A DNA stretch of 64,000 bases, taken from the NCBI RefSeq assembly GCF_007992435.1, contig NZ_BKAG01000020.1, forward strand, positions 1 through 64,000, read 5' to 3'. Shown one piece after another: positions 52,588 to 61,654 of this stretch. How positions within the stretch are numbered: position 1 is the first letter of the stretch; each line of letters opens with the position of its first letter. The translations under genes were made by a program, and so were the position numbers. Origin of the DNA: Prosthecobacter gellanilyticus (GTDB lineage: Bacteria; Verrucomicrobiota; Verrucomicrobiia; Verrucomicrobiales; Verrucomicrobiaceae). Below the pieces are notes generated by a model. That model was given only the letters and a program-made list of their open reading frames with translations, had not been told where the DNA came from and ran no database searches.

Positions 52588-53349
52588 ATGAAACGCTCAC
52601 TTCCACTGCTTCTCATCCTCCTCGCCATCGGTCAGGCCGGTGCTCAGGAGGTCTCAGCACCTGATCTGGCCGCGAAACTCAGCGCGCTCCAGCAGGATGG
52701 CACATCCTTGGTTAGGTTGAAGATGGACATGCAAGGCCGGTCCTCCCTCCAGCTTCAGATCAAGCAGCGCCGTGAAGGCGGCAGCGCGGATGTGCTCTAT
52801 CAAGTGCTCTGGCCCAAGGAAAGGGCAGGGGAGGCCGTGCTCCTGAAGAAGTCTGGTAGCCAGGCCGGCAGCGCCACCACCTTCACCCCTCCGGATAAAA
52901 CCGGAACCCTCGAGATGAGCAGCGGCCTGTTCGACAGCGAGCTCACACCTGCCGATGTCCTCGAGAACTTCTTCGCCTGGCCTAACCAGGCCATCACCGG
53001 CACCGAAGCCATCGGCCGCGTGACCTGCCAGATCCTCGAATCCAAGCCCGGCAAAGGCCAGCGCTCCGCCTATGCCAGCGTCCGCACCTGGGTGGACACG
53101 CGCCGCTCCGTGCCGCTCCGCATCGAGAAATACAACAGTTCCGGCCAGGTCGTCTGCCGCATCGAGTCCGGCCGTATCGTCACCGATGACAAAGGCCGTC
53201 ATGTGCCTGCCAGCTTCACCGTCTCACGCAATGGCACCTCCACCGAGCTGGATGGCTCCAAGCTCAAGCATGACGTCACCTTCACCGCCGACGAGTTCAC
53301 CGCTGAGGGAATGAAAAAGGCCGCTGCCGCGAAACCCTCTGAACCGTGA
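52588..53349 (+). CDS. Outer-membrane lipoprotein-sorting (LolA-like) protein
   Basis: 253 residues with a signal peptide (about 1-19, ending GAQEVS). The body resembles the 'outer membrane lipoprotein-sorting protein' family of uncharacterised LolA-fold proteins: VLYQVLWPKERAGEAVLLKK, then a C-terminal beta sheet with PLRIEKYNSSGQVVCRIESG. LolA-fold proteins have a cavity for acyl chains, so after a LolD/MacB-like pair it could ferry the acylated product through the periplasm. It follows the permease by 18 bases. A weak hairpin (CAGCAGTGCTG) lies after its stop. Confidence 0.8.
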   Translation: MKRSLPLLLILLAIGQAGAQEVSAPDLAAKLSALQQDGTSLVRLKMDMQGRSSLQLQIKQRREGGSADVLYQVLWPKERAGEAVLLKKSGSQAGSATTFTPPDKTGTLEMSSGLFDSELTPADVLENFFAWPNQAITGTEAIGRVTCQILESKPGKGQRSAYASVRTWVDTRRSVPLRIEKYNSSGQVVCRIESGRIVTDDKGRHVPASFTVSRNGTSTELDGSKLKHDVTFTADEFTAEGMKKAAAAKPSEP

Positions 53350-53370
53350 TCAGGCAGCAGTGCTGCGGCT

Positions 53371-53697
53371 TCATTTCTTCTTAAAGAGACCGGCCACGAC
53401 CAGCCGCCAAGCCATGCCAATGGCCAGCATGAGCCACCCCGACCACTCCGGCAGCCGGAGGAAGGCCAGGATGAGCATGGGAAAGGCCAAGCACTCCAGC
53501 CAGAGCTTGATCCGCGCAGGTCCTGAGTCGCTTCCCAGCAAGGCGCGGCCCATGTGAAAACCCAGCGTGATGCTGAAGATGCCCGCAAAGACCTTCCGCC
53601 ACAGTTCCGTCCCCTCAGGCAGCAGAAACAGCACCACGGCCAGGCACACGATGCCTAACAGCGTGTGCAATACAAAGGGATTGGTAGGCCGTGCCAT
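53371..53697 (-). CDS. Small four-helix membrane protein, hypothetical
   Basis: 108 residues, with hydrophobic segments at about 8-27, 36-52, 66-80 and 86-104 and a basic end (GLFKKK). No known family. It is convergent with the polyketide operon and precedes the kinase gene on the same strand by 20 bases, so co-transcription with the kinase is possible, but its job is unclear. Confidence 0.65.
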   Translation of the reverse strand: MARPTNPFVLHTLLGIVCLAVVLFLLPEGTELWRKVFAGIFSITLGFHMGRALLGSDSGPARIKLWLECLAFPMLILAFLRLPEWSGWLMLAIGMAWRLVVAGLFKKK

Positions 53698-53719
53698 GAG
53701 GTGGGTGAACTTCTACGAC

Positions 53720-56413
53720 TCAGATGCTGAGCTTGTCTGAGAGTTCCTTGATCTTCGCTGGATCGGCTTTCGGATCAGCCAGGAGCTTGATGAGTTCCCG
53801 CACTTCCGGACTGTCGATTTCAGGATCCTCGAAAACACTCATGCTCAGCAGCTCCGACATGCTGGCACGTTTTTCCGGATCAGGCTCCAGCAGGCGGTTC
53901 ATCATGCGGTCGACCGAGCTGACACCGTAACCTACCTGCTTCGGCGTCTTCTGGCCGGTCGGGTCAGGCGGACCGTCACGTCCAAGCGTGGCGACCACTT
54001 CCGTGCTTGGACCGCGGTATTCAGCCAGCTTCCTCCCGCGCGCGCTTTCAAAAGTCTCCCCCGGAGAGATGTCGTCGATGAAGACGCGCCCGGTGAACAT
54101 TTCATAGGCGGCGGTGCCGAGCGACCACATGTCATTCTTCTCGGTTGCCTTGTAGCTCGCCTCTTCATAGAGCTTCTCCAGGTCGGCGATCATTTTCTCA
54201 ATGGTCTCCGTGGCGCTGGCGCGCTGGTCCTTGGGCAGCGTCGGCACTTCTTCCGCGAGGTTCTTTTTCAGCTTGGAGATGGCACGGTCAATGTCCTCCC
54301 TTTCTTTGGCGACCCGGCTCATTCCGCCAGAGACTTCCGGCGACTTGTTCACGTTCGAGTCGATGGGCGAGGAGTCGAGTTCGTGCTCGGTTCCGAGGAC
54401 AGACACCCCGAAATCCCCCAGCAAGACCTGACCGTCGGAGCCGACGAAGTAGTTGCCAGGCTTCAGGTCGAAATGCGTCATGCCGCGTTGGTCCTGGACG
54501 TGCTTGAGACCCAGGGCCATGTCCTTGAGCATGGCGATGCGGACGAGTGATGCCGCGCGATGCGAGATGGCGCCGTTGTCCTCCGCTGTCCGGACCTTGT
54601 CCATCATGCCGCCCACATCTCCATGCGGAGCCAGCTCCATGGCCACGATCATGCCGCCCGTAGGTGTGCGCATGGCACCGATGAAACCGGTGACATTCGG
54701 GTGATCACCCTTCGAGGCGTGGCGATGAGCGCGCACTTCCGTGCAAGCATCTTCAAAGGCCTGTCCGGGAGTCGTGGTTTCTTCGCCGTCGGTCTTCTGG
54801 AACTTCACGGCGATGCGTACCAGCTCACCATCCTTCATGCCCTCGTAGGCATGGACCGTGCCAAATCCACCCTCGCCAATCTGTTCCTTTTTGGTGTAAA
54901 TCACACCGTCGATCTGGACGGTGTTGGCGTCCACATAGCGGTCGCTGAGATTGTTGACGGCCGTGTCATAGGCCTTGTCGAAGAAGGCTTTCACTCTCGG
55001 ATGAGCGCCGTCGTAGTTGCCAGCCAGTTCCTTGCCACCCTCAGCCGAGATCTGGCTGGAGAGCTGGTGCATAAGATCGTTTTTCAGGGCCTTGCCGTGG
55101 CTGGTGGTGAAGCCGAGCTGCACATCACGGGAACTCTGGCGGAGATCGTGCGCCATGATGTCGCCCAGTTCCTTGGCCAGAGCATCGATCTTCTTCTGGT
55201 TTTTGGACTTGAGCGCTGACTCCAGCTCTTTGCCCAGCTCATTGAAACGTTTGTCCGTGAGCGAACGCGCGGTGAGATCCGTGATAGCTGGATCGTGGAC
55301 GATTTCACCAGGATGCTGAGGTTCGGGCGATTTGATGCGCATGCCGACGTCATCAATCAGCGAGTCAAACTGGACAGAGCTTTGGGCTGACTCGAGCCCT
55401 GTGCGGTGCGAGCGCTCTTCCGGTGTTGTCTTGCGCAGCTTGGATTTGTCAAAGCCCTGGATCTCGCGATTCAGGTCGGGACGCTCCATGAAGTTATCGT
55501 CCTCCAGGAACTGATTGAACACCGCATCATCATGGCGAGTCTTGGCCAGCTTGTCGCGATCCTCCTGCAGCGGATCGGTGACTCGGGTCCGGACATGGTT
55601 CAGGTTCTTCGCCTTGTCTTTGACGAAGGCTTCCAGCTCCTGCTTGAGCTGGGGCTGCGCCTTCATGTGGGTCAGTTCATCCTGGGCTTTCTCCAGGAGC
55701 GCTTCGGCTTCTTCATCCATCACACCGCCTTCTTGCGCGGTCAGGAGATGGTCCTCGGCTTCGGTGAGGAGCTTGAGCTTCTTCTTGGGACTGCCGCTGT
55801 GGGTCATCAGCTCCTGGTAGTCCTCAGTCATCATCTTTTTGCCCTTGGCCAGATGCTCCGTCGGGTGGGAGGCAATGGCCGCATCCACAAACGCGAGTGT
55901 TTTGGTGATGGGGTGGTCCTTGATGAACTCCTCGTCCTGGTTGAAGCCGTGAAGCTTCGTGTGCATGTCATCCAGCTTCCCGCGCAGTTCTTTCAGCGTG
56001 TCCAGGCGTGCGCTTTCAGGCGCTCCTGCCTGCACCTGTTTCTCATACTTGTCCGCCAGACGGATGGCGCTGCGGTGCAGACTGCCGACTCCATCACTAG
56101 CTGCATGGCGTTTCGTGACCCGGAACATCCCCCGCATAAACCCGTCCTTGAAATTGGCATAGCGGCTTGCCTTCCCGAGGCTGAAGGTCATGCCCTCCTT
56201 GCTGATCAGGTTGTCCACCGTGATCTTGCGGCCCTTCATGGGGCGCTCCTTGATGGATTGCAGCAAATCTTGTTGGGCCACACGTGACTGCCCGTCCGAC
56301 TTGGAAACGTGCGGTTTCGGCTCCGTGTCAGTCGTCGGGTTGATGTCCGTCTGGGTGACCACGGAGGTCGTGGTCAATCTCAAACTGCTGTCGGTGCGTC
56401 CGAGGGAACTCAT
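53720..56413 (-). CDS. Large protein kinase, likely type III secreted effector
   Basis: 897 residues. Residues 1-500 are helical and charged with no known domain; the first ~90 are Ser/Thr-rich and could hold a secretion signal and a chaperone-binding part. The kinase domain (about 505-850) has GEGGFG (about 512-517), a Lys in IAVKF, HFDLKPGN (about 648-655, Phe replacing the Arg of HRD), DFG (about 666) and DMWSLG (about 761). The DFG-to-DxWxLG distance is about 95 residues, far more than usual, due to a charged helical insert in the activation segment. A CesT-like chaperone gene lies directly upstream on the same strand. No membrane helix is seen. Confidence 0.8.
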   Translation of the reverse strand: MSSLGRTDSSLRLTTTSVVTQTDINPTTDTEPKPHVSKSDGQSRVAQQDLLQSIKERPMKGRKITVDNLISKEGMTFSLGKASRYANFKDGFMRGMFRVTKRHAASDGVGSLHRSAIRLADKYEKQVQAGAPESARLDTLKELRGKLDDMHTKLHGFNQDEEFIKDHPITKTLAFVDAAIASHPTEHLAKGKKMMTEDYQELMTHSGSPKKKLKLLTEAEDHLLTAQEGGVMDEEAEALLEKAQDELTHMKAQPQLKQELEAFVKDKAKNLNHVRTRVTDPLQEDRDKLAKTRHDDAVFNQFLEDDNFMERPDLNREIQGFDKSKLRKTTPEERSHRTGLESAQSSVQFDSLIDDVGMRIKSPEPQHPGEIVHDPAITDLTARSLTDKRFNELGKELESALKSKNQKKIDALAKELGDIMAHDLRQSSRDVQLGFTTSHGKALKNDLMHQLSSQISAEGGKELAGNYDGAHPRVKAFFDKAYDTAVNNLSDRYVDANTVQIDGVIYTKKEQIGEGGFGTVHAYEGMKDGELVRIAVKFQKTDGEETTTPGQAFEDACTEVRAHRHASKGDHPNVTGFIGAMRTPTGGMIVAMELAPHGDVGGMMDKVRTAEDNGAISHRAASLVRIAMLKDMALGLKHVQDQRGMTHFDLKPGNYFVGSDGQVLLGDFGVSVLGTEHELDSSPIDSNVNKSPEVSGGMSRVAKEREDIDRAISKLKKNLAEEVPTLPKDQRASATETIEKMIADLEKLYEEASYKATEKNDMWSLGTAAYEMFTGRVFIDDISPGETFESARGRKLAEYRGPSTEVVATLGRDGPPDPTGQKTPKQVGYGVSSVDRMMNRLLEPDPEKRASMSELLSMSVFEDPEIDSPEVRELIKLLADPKADPAKIKELSDKLSI

Positions 56414-56459
56414 GGTCGTGAAGAGTGCGGGGTAGCTTGACTGGGGCGGCCCGGGTGAA

Positions 56460-56918
56460 TCAGGCGCGGATGAAATGATCGTTCAGCGTGAAGCCGTCGC
56501 TTTCCGGCTCCTGGGGTCCGGTGATGTCACCGGCCAGTTTTTCTAACCAATGTTCTGACCAGTTCATGAACTCGGTCAGCGCGCTTGAGAAGCCGGCTTC
56601 ATCCAGGTCGGCCAGGCGGAGCTTCCGGCAGAGCAGGACCTCATCCGTGCTGCGGTCCAGGCCCAGCGTGCAGCCCTCTCCCACCTCCCGGCTGAAGAGC
56701 TGGGCTTCGAGCAAGGCGGCGAAGAAATCCTCGCGGTCGCTTTCCGGCGCTCTGCCCACCGTGGCGTAGACATGGGCGCTGTCTTCCTGCGGTGCCTGCT
56801 CGATGGTGATGGACAGCTTGTCATCAAAGGTGAGCTGGCAGGTGCCGTTTTCACTCAGGGCCAGATCCGGAAGGTCGAGTTCGGTGGCGAGGGAGGCGAG
56901 GAGTTGTTCCAGGGACAT
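56460..56918 (-). CDS. CesT-family type III secretion chaperone
   Basis: 152 residues. The opening, LEQLLASLATELDLPDLALSE, is the first helix and strand of the Tir/CesT chaperone fold, followed by GTCQLTFDD, LLEAQLFSREVGEG and a final helix FMNWSEHWLEKL. Size and acidic charge suit a homodimeric class I chaperone. It lies 46 bases before the kinase gene on the same strand, the standard chaperone-effector order, so the kinase is its likely client. It shares the G-x-C-x-(L/V)-x-F-D core with the two chaperones at 57133 and 57582. Confidence 0.82.
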   Translation of the reverse strand: MSLEQLLASLATELDLPDLALSENGTCQLTFDDKLSITIEQAPQEDSAHVYATVGRAPESDREDFFAALLEAQLFSREVGEGCTLGLDRSTDEVLLCRKLRLADLDEAGFSSALTEFMNWSEHWLEKLAGDITGPQEPESDGFTLNDHFIRA

Positions 56919-57132
56919 GAGGGATGGGGAGGCTCGTTAGGTGCTCTGAACAAGATAGTCGATTGTCTGCCTCTTCATTACAGGGTCGAGGAAAAACAAT
57001 CTTCCTGGCGCAGAATAATCTCTGTAATCTCAGGCCGGGTGCCGTTTATTCCCTCCCAGTGGCAGTCTCGGGTTGTGACGAATTTTCGCCACACGTCGCA
57101 CAGTCGCATCTCTCTTTCCTCTCCCTCTCTCG

Positions 57133-57585
57133 ATGAATATCGCTGACGCACTGACCGAGCTGGGCCGCCAGATGGGCATGGCTGACCTGGCTCTCAACGA
57201 CAGCGGTCTTTGCCGGGTGGTGTTTGACCATTCTTTGGTCGTTGATTTCGAGGAGATGGATGAGGGCAAAACGCTGCACCTCAGCTCCTCCATCGCATCC
57301 TTGGATGCCGACACTCACGGAGAGCTCTATTTCCAGACGCTCCTGAGTGCAAACCTCCTCGGTGTGGCCACTGGCGGTGCCTGTTTTTCCATCACCGATG
57401 ACAATTCAGAGGTCATCTTTGAGCGCCGTCTTGAGATGAACTCCCTGGACTTCACCGGCTTCAATCATGCCGTGGAGAGCTTCGTGAACCACCTCGAAGG
57501 GTGGAAGGAAAAGCTCGGCACACTTCCTGCCGGTCATGGATCTGCTGCCGCGGGTCTTGAACCTCATTTCCACATCCGCGCATGA
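57133..57585 (+). CDS. CesT-family type III secretion chaperone
   Basis: 150 residues. ALTELGRQMGMADLALND, GLCRVVFDHSLVVDFEE, LLSANLLGVATGG and FTGFNHAVESFVNHLEGWKEKL give the same helix-strand order as the other two chaperones. It is divergent from the 56460 gene across 214 bases, so both directions may share a control region. Its stop overlaps the start of the next chaperone gene (ATGA). Confidence 0.82.
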   Translation: MNIADALTELGRQMGMADLALNDSGLCRVVFDHSLVVDFEEMDEGKTLHLSSSIASLDADTHGELYFQTLLSANLLGVATGGACFSITDDNSEVIFERRLEMNSLDFTGFNHAVESFVNHLEGWKEKLGTLPAGHGSAAAGLEPHFHIRA

Positions 57586-58040
57586 AACTTCAGGACCTTC
57601 TGGCTGACCTCGGTGCCAACATAGGGCTCGCCAATCTGAGGCTTGATTCCCACGGCGTCTGCCGCCTGGCCTTCGATGCACAAACGCACGTCGATCTTGA
57701 GGCTGATACGGATGATGAAAACACGCTCATCATGCACAGTGTGGTGGGAGTCACGCCTCATGAGGGTGTGCTGGCCTTCTACCAAAAAGTCCTTGCGGGA
57801 AACTACCTCGGGCGGGAGACGGAAGGTGCCATTTTGGCCTTGGATCCCGGCACCGGTGAGGTCGTTCTCTCCCAGCGAATCGGAACCCATAAATGCGATG
57901 TGGAGTTCCTGGCACAGAAACTGACCTCTTTTGTGCGTGTCGCACGTGACTGGCAGCAGCGCCTCGTCCCGAACCAGCATCACGAAGAAACCACTTCGGA
58001 CGACTTTGATCCGCGGCTCTCTGGCATGATCCGGATCTAG
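57582..58040 (+). CDS. CesT-family type III secretion chaperone
   Basis: 152 residues. LLADLGANIGLANLRLDSHG, GVCRLAFDA, VLAGNYLGRETEGA and FLAQKLTSFVRVARDWQQRL follow the CesT pattern. Four-base overlap with the preceding chaperone suggests equal expression and perhaps a heterodimer, as known for paired chaperones in Yersinia and Pseudomonas systems. The effector candidate at 58076 follows by 35 bases and is the likely client. Confidence 0.82.
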   Translation: MKLQDLLADLGANIGLANLRLDSHGVCRLAFDAQTHVDLEADTDDENTLIMHSVVGVTPHEGVLAFYQKVLAGNYLGRETEGAILALDPGTGEVVLSQRIGTHKCDVEFLAQKLTSFVRVARDWQQRLVPNQHHEETTSDDFDPRLSGMIRI

Positions 58041-58075
58041 TGAGTCCTCTCTGACAAACCTCAACCTGCACGACC

Positions 58076-59320
58076 ATGTCCCAAATGTCTCCCATCTCCA
58101 TCCGGCCGGGGAACCTTCAAGGCACCACTGGAAGCTCCGAGGTGTCCGTTCCCAAAGGGAAGCTCGGTGGTGATGAGGTCGTTGTGATGGACCGTGAGTT
58201 TCCGAAGCCACCGAAGTCCGGTGGACTGCGTCATGAAAGCGGCGTGCATGTGGGCAGCAAGGCGCTCATCGAGCGTGAATCCAGCCGCACCGAGCTCAGC
58301 ACACCGCGCGGCAAGATCTCGGCCATCCAGCAGCGTGTGCCCACGGAGATCGGGAAGGACGAGGTCGCGAAGGCCATGAAGGACATCGTCGATGATCCCC
58401 GCCTGGAGCAGTCAAAGGAATCGACGAAGCCGAAGAGCTACTGGAACAAGTTTGTCGACTACTTCGCCAGCGGCCGCTTCTTGAAGCTGCTTCCCCAGGC
58501 CATCGCAGGGCCCGTGTGGTCCTTGATTGAAGGCGCCAAGGCCGAGCGCCATCAGGAGCGCATGGTGGCCATCTCCCATGATGCCGGTGCGCGCAGCGAG
58601 GAGGGCGGCGTGCACGACCTGCCCAGGGAGCTGGCTTCCGCCATGTCCGGCCACTACCAGCACAAGGCGCAGAAGCACAGTGACAAGGCCATGATTGGAA
58701 CGGTCGGACTTGTTGTTACGCCGGTTACCGGGCCGCTCTTCGCGTCACTGGGCGGTGTGGTCGGTGGGGTGACCTCCGAAGTCGTGGGCACAGCGGTGGA
58801 GAAGGGGGGCGCAGGTCTTGTTTCACTGGGGGCTAGAAAGGGCGTCCAGTTTGGTCTTACCGAACCGATGCGAGACAAAGAGCGCCGGATGGAGAAGTCC
58901 GAGACCTTCCACTCTGCCGCTCACTTGAGCGTGGAGCTCGACTCGGAGGGCAACTCGGCAGAGATCGCCCGCACCTCGCGTGGCTTTTTGAAATACCTCT
59001 CCCTGCCGCCTGATAAAGAGAGGCTCAATTCTGATGACCCCAAAGTGCGTCAGCAGGAGCTATCTCGCCTGACCCTCAAGCGCGCCATGGGCGGTGATGT
59101 GAACACAGACTACAGCAAGGAAACGCGCACCACGATGGACCAGCTCGAAAAGCGCAGCACGTCTGGCACCTCCACACCCCTGTCGTCATCCGACGGCATG
59201 TCCTGGGTGCCCGTGGGTGTGGGCAGCAAGGAACGCAGCACGGACTATCTCCGCCGCATGCTGGTGTGTGAAGGCATGATGGAGCACAGCGAGGAGAGTC
59301 TTAACGTCAAAGATCGTTAG
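58076..59320 (+). CDS. Candidate type III secreted effector, unknown function
   Basis: 414 residues. The first ~80 residues are Ser/Thr/Gly-rich with SISPRGNL-like low order, as in T3SS signals. Residues about 205-250 hold two glycine-rich hydrophobic stretches (AMIGTVGLVVTPVTGPLFASL and GGVVGGVTSEVVGTAVEKGG) that could enter a host membrane; the rest is charged. No catalytic motif is recognised. It follows a pair of CesT-type chaperones on the same strand, and context is the main reason for the effector call. The C-terminus overlaps nothing; the kinase at 59325 is convergent. Confidence 0.65.
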   Translation: MSQMSPISIRPGNLQGTTGSSEVSVPKGKLGGDEVVVMDREFPKPPKSGGLRHESGVHVGSKALIERESSRTELSTPRGKISAIQQRVPTEIGKDEVAKAMKDIVDDPRLEQSKESTKPKSYWNKFVDYFASGRFLKLLPQAIAGPVWSLIEGAKAERHQERMVAISHDAGARSEEGGVHDLPRELASAMSGHYQHKAQKHSDKAMIGTVGLVVTPVTGPLFASLGGVVGGVTSEVVGTAVEKGGAGLVSLGARKGVQFGLTEPMRDKERRMEKSETFHSAAHLSVELDSEGNSAEIARTSRGFLKYLSLPPDKERLNSDDPKVRQQELSRLTLKRAMGGDVNTDYSKETRTTMDQLEKRSTSGTSTPLSSSDGMSWVPVGVGSKERSTDYLRRMLVCEGMMEHSEESLNVKDR

Positions 59321-59324
59321 GCTC

Positions 59325-61172
59325 TCAGCGGGCCGTCCAGTGCTGCTGCACCTGATCGCGCGTGAGTGGCTGGAGGTTGCCCTCCGTGGTCAGTGTGTGG
59401 CCGGAGCTCAGCGTGGCCTCCTTGACTGTCATGGGTTTGGGCGCCTCAGGCTTCAGATCCCAGAGACGCGTGATGCCCGCGGCATTGGTGCTGGCCAGAT
59501 AACGTCCGTCTGGACTGGCGAGTGCCGCACGGATGGGGAAGGCATCTCTCAGGACCGCCACAGGAGTCTGGTCATCGTTCAGATAGACGATGAGGCGCTT
59601 TCCGTCCGGATGTGCGCGCATGTGAGGTTGAGCGGGAATCGGGATGTCCTTGGTCGCGACGAGCTCCCCTGAGCTGATGTCATAGGTATGTACTGTCCCC
59701 GCCTCTGCTGTGAAGATATGCAAACAACGGCCATCCTGGCCGAAGGCAAGCTCTTTACCTTCCTTACCTAACCAAAGATGCTTGAGCGATGGCGCGTTGT
59801 CACCGGCGCTCTCCGCGCCATTGCTCCTGGCCTGGTCAAACCAGAGCGCTGCGGTCGCAAAGTCATGCTCCGCGCCAAAGGTCTGCGCGGTCTGGGTCTG
59901 GTGCGCGGCCAGTTGCTGCAGGCTTTCACGTGCCAGGGACCGCATGTGGCGATTGTTGATGAAGATAACCGTGCTGATGCCTAGCAAAGTGAGCAGAATG
60001 GCGCTGCTGAGCAGGCCGAGGCTGGGGTTCCGCTTCACCCATTTCGTGACCTGGGTGATCACGGTGGCGGGCCGCGCCTGGATGGGCTTGTGCTCCAGCC
60101 AGCTGCCGAGATCATCCGCCAGCGCCTGGGCGCTGGAGTATCGATGCACAGGATTCTTTTCGAGGCACTTCAAGCAGATGATGTTGAGATCACGCGGAAC
60201 TGCGGGATTGAGCAGGGAAGGCGGCACCACGTCTTCATCACGGATGCGCAGCAGCGTGTCCTGCAGCGTCTCACCCAGGAAGGGTGGACGGCCCACGAGG
60301 CACTCATAGAGCATGGCCCCGATGGCATAGATGTCACTCGCCGCACACACATCATTGGTTCGGCCAGCCGCCATCTCGGGCGAGAGATAACCGGGCGTGC
60401 CGATCATGAGGCCCGTGGCGCTGAGATCACTGCGCACTTCCATCTTTCCGGCGAGCCCGAAGTCTGTGATGTGCGGCACATCATCGAGATCGATCAGCAC
60501 ATTGGAAGGCTTCAGGTCCCGGTGCAGCACCCAGCGCTCATGGGCGTAGTGCACGGCTTCCGCGACCGTGCGGCAGTAGGTGGCGGCCTTCAGCGGGGCC
60601 AGCGGACCGTTGCGCAGCACCTCGGCCAGGCTGCGGCCTTCGATGAAGTCCATGCTGTAGTACGGCTGCTCGCTCAGGCCGCCGTCTGCATGCTCCGAAG
60701 GCACGCTGCCCACGTGGTGAACGGTGACGATGTTCGGGTGGCGCAGGCCGGCCGCTGCTTTCGCTTCTCGGCGAAAACGCTCCCGCAGATCATCCGAGCT
60801 GAACCTGCCATCCAGCAGAAACTTCAGCGCCACAAAGCGCTCCAGGCTGAGCTGTCTCGCGAGGTAGACCACGCCCATGCCGCCGTGGGCGATCTCCTCA
60901 ATGAGTTCATAGTCACCAAACTTCTCCGGCACACGCCCCCCGAGCGTGGTCGAGAGCGTGCCAGAGATGTGGGAGAGTGCCGCTGAGGTCTTCAGCAGAT
61001 CCGGTGGTGACAGCAGGATCCTGGTGGCGCTGTCAGGAGATTTCTTCCCAGGCGGTTTCGGGGTTATCTGTCCCAGGCCAGCCGCCAGCAGGCAGCGGGG
61101 GCAGGCCGACCTTGGCTTGACTGGCGCCCCACAGGTAGGGCAGGGAGTGGTGGTGGGAGGGCCGGAACTCAT
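59325..61172 (-). CDS. Hanks-type Ser/Thr kinase with N-terminal zinc ribbon and membrane helix
   Basis: 615 residues from the ATG at 61172, which overlaps the upstream stop (ATGA); the frame is open a further 26 codons. Residues about 7-27 hold two CxxC pairs (CPTCG, CPRC). The kinase domain has AHGGMG in place of GxGxxG, VALKF (Lys), HRDLKPSN, DFGLA and SPEMA, all active-site residues kept. A membrane helix (about 408-432) is followed by a C-terminal part with WD-like segments (GRYLASTNAAGITRLWDL). It senses something outside or couples to the propeller part. Translational coupling to the LcrR-like gene suggests a regulatory role in secretion. Confidence 0.85.
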   Translation of the reverse strand: MSSGPPTTTPCPTCGAPVKPRSACPRCLLAAGLGQITPKPPGKKSPDSATRILLSPPDLLKTSAALSHISGTLSTTLGGRVPEKFGDYELIEEIAHGGMGVVYLARQLSLERFVALKFLLDGRFSSDDLRERFRREAKAAAGLRHPNIVTVHHVGSVPSEHADGGLSEQPYYSMDFIEGRSLAEVLRNGPLAPLKAATYCRTVAEAVHYAHERWVLHRDLKPSNVLIDLDDVPHITDFGLAGKMEVRSDLSATGLMIGTPGYLSPEMAAGRTNDVCAASDIYAIGAMLYECLVGRPPFLGETLQDTLLRIRDEDVVPPSLLNPAVPRDLNIICLKCLEKNPVHRYSSAQALADDLGSWLEHKPIQARPATVITQVTKWVKRNPSLGLLSSAILLTLLGISTVIFINNRHMRSLARESLQQLAAHQTQTAQTFGAEHDFATAALWFDQARSNGAESAGDNAPSLKHLWLGKEGKELAFGQDGRCLHIFTAEAGTVHTYDISSGELVATKDIPIPAQPHMRAHPDGKRLIVYLNDDQTPVAVLRDAFPIRAALASPDGRYLASTNAAGITRLWDLKPEAPKPMTVKEATLSSGHTLTTEGNLQPLTRDQVQQHWTAR

Positions 61173-61654
61173 GCTGTAGGGGGATTTTCCAGCCATTCGC
61201 GCTCGGCGGCCAGGGGCGGCGTGTAGGTCAGGAGCGTTCCACCGACCCACAAAATGTCGTTTTCGACAAAGAGGTCCACCACCTTCAGATAGCGCCGATA
61301 GAAGGCCAGAATGCCCTCATTTTCAAGGCTGTCTGCCGGGCGATCACTGGTAGCGGAAACATGCCCTTTGATGTCCGTGATGCCCACATCCGCCTTTTTG
61401 ACCAGGGAGAGGAAGCGGACGATATCCGCAAACGGACTGCGCAAGCCGTTGCGCTGGGTCTGTCGCTCAAACAGCACGATGATGAGCAGGTGCGGCGTCT
61501 CCTCCGGCACCCGGTAAACCAGTGTGGACTGCCCTACGGTCATCTCCCAGCCCACGGGCGGCGCTCCGAGCATCGCCGCTGGCTGGTAGAGCTTCGGCGG
61601 CATACCCCGCTCATGGAGCCAGTCGGTGAAACGGTCGCGGAAGAATTTAGCCAT
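61169..61654 (-). CDS. LcrR/PcrR-like T3SS-associated protein
   Basis: 161 residues, soluble. The core RNGLRSPFADIVRFLSLVKK, then GITDIKGHV, then ILAFYRRYL recalls LcrR/PcrR of Yersinia and Pseudomonas type III systems, proteins linked to low-calcium control, which have the same RGL-NPF-A and FYRR arrangement. This is a remembered family pattern, not an alignment. It overlaps the Hanks kinase gene (ATGA) and faces the large gene at 61823 across 168 bases. Confidence 0.55.
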   Translation of the reverse strand: MAKFFRDRFTDWLHERGMPPKLYQPAAMLGAPPVGWEMTVGQSTLVYRVPEETPHLLIIVLFERQTQRNGLRSPFADIVRFLSLVKKADVGITDIKGHVSATSDRPADSLENEGILAFYRRYLKVVDLFVENDILWVGGTLLTYTPPLAAEREWLENPPTA

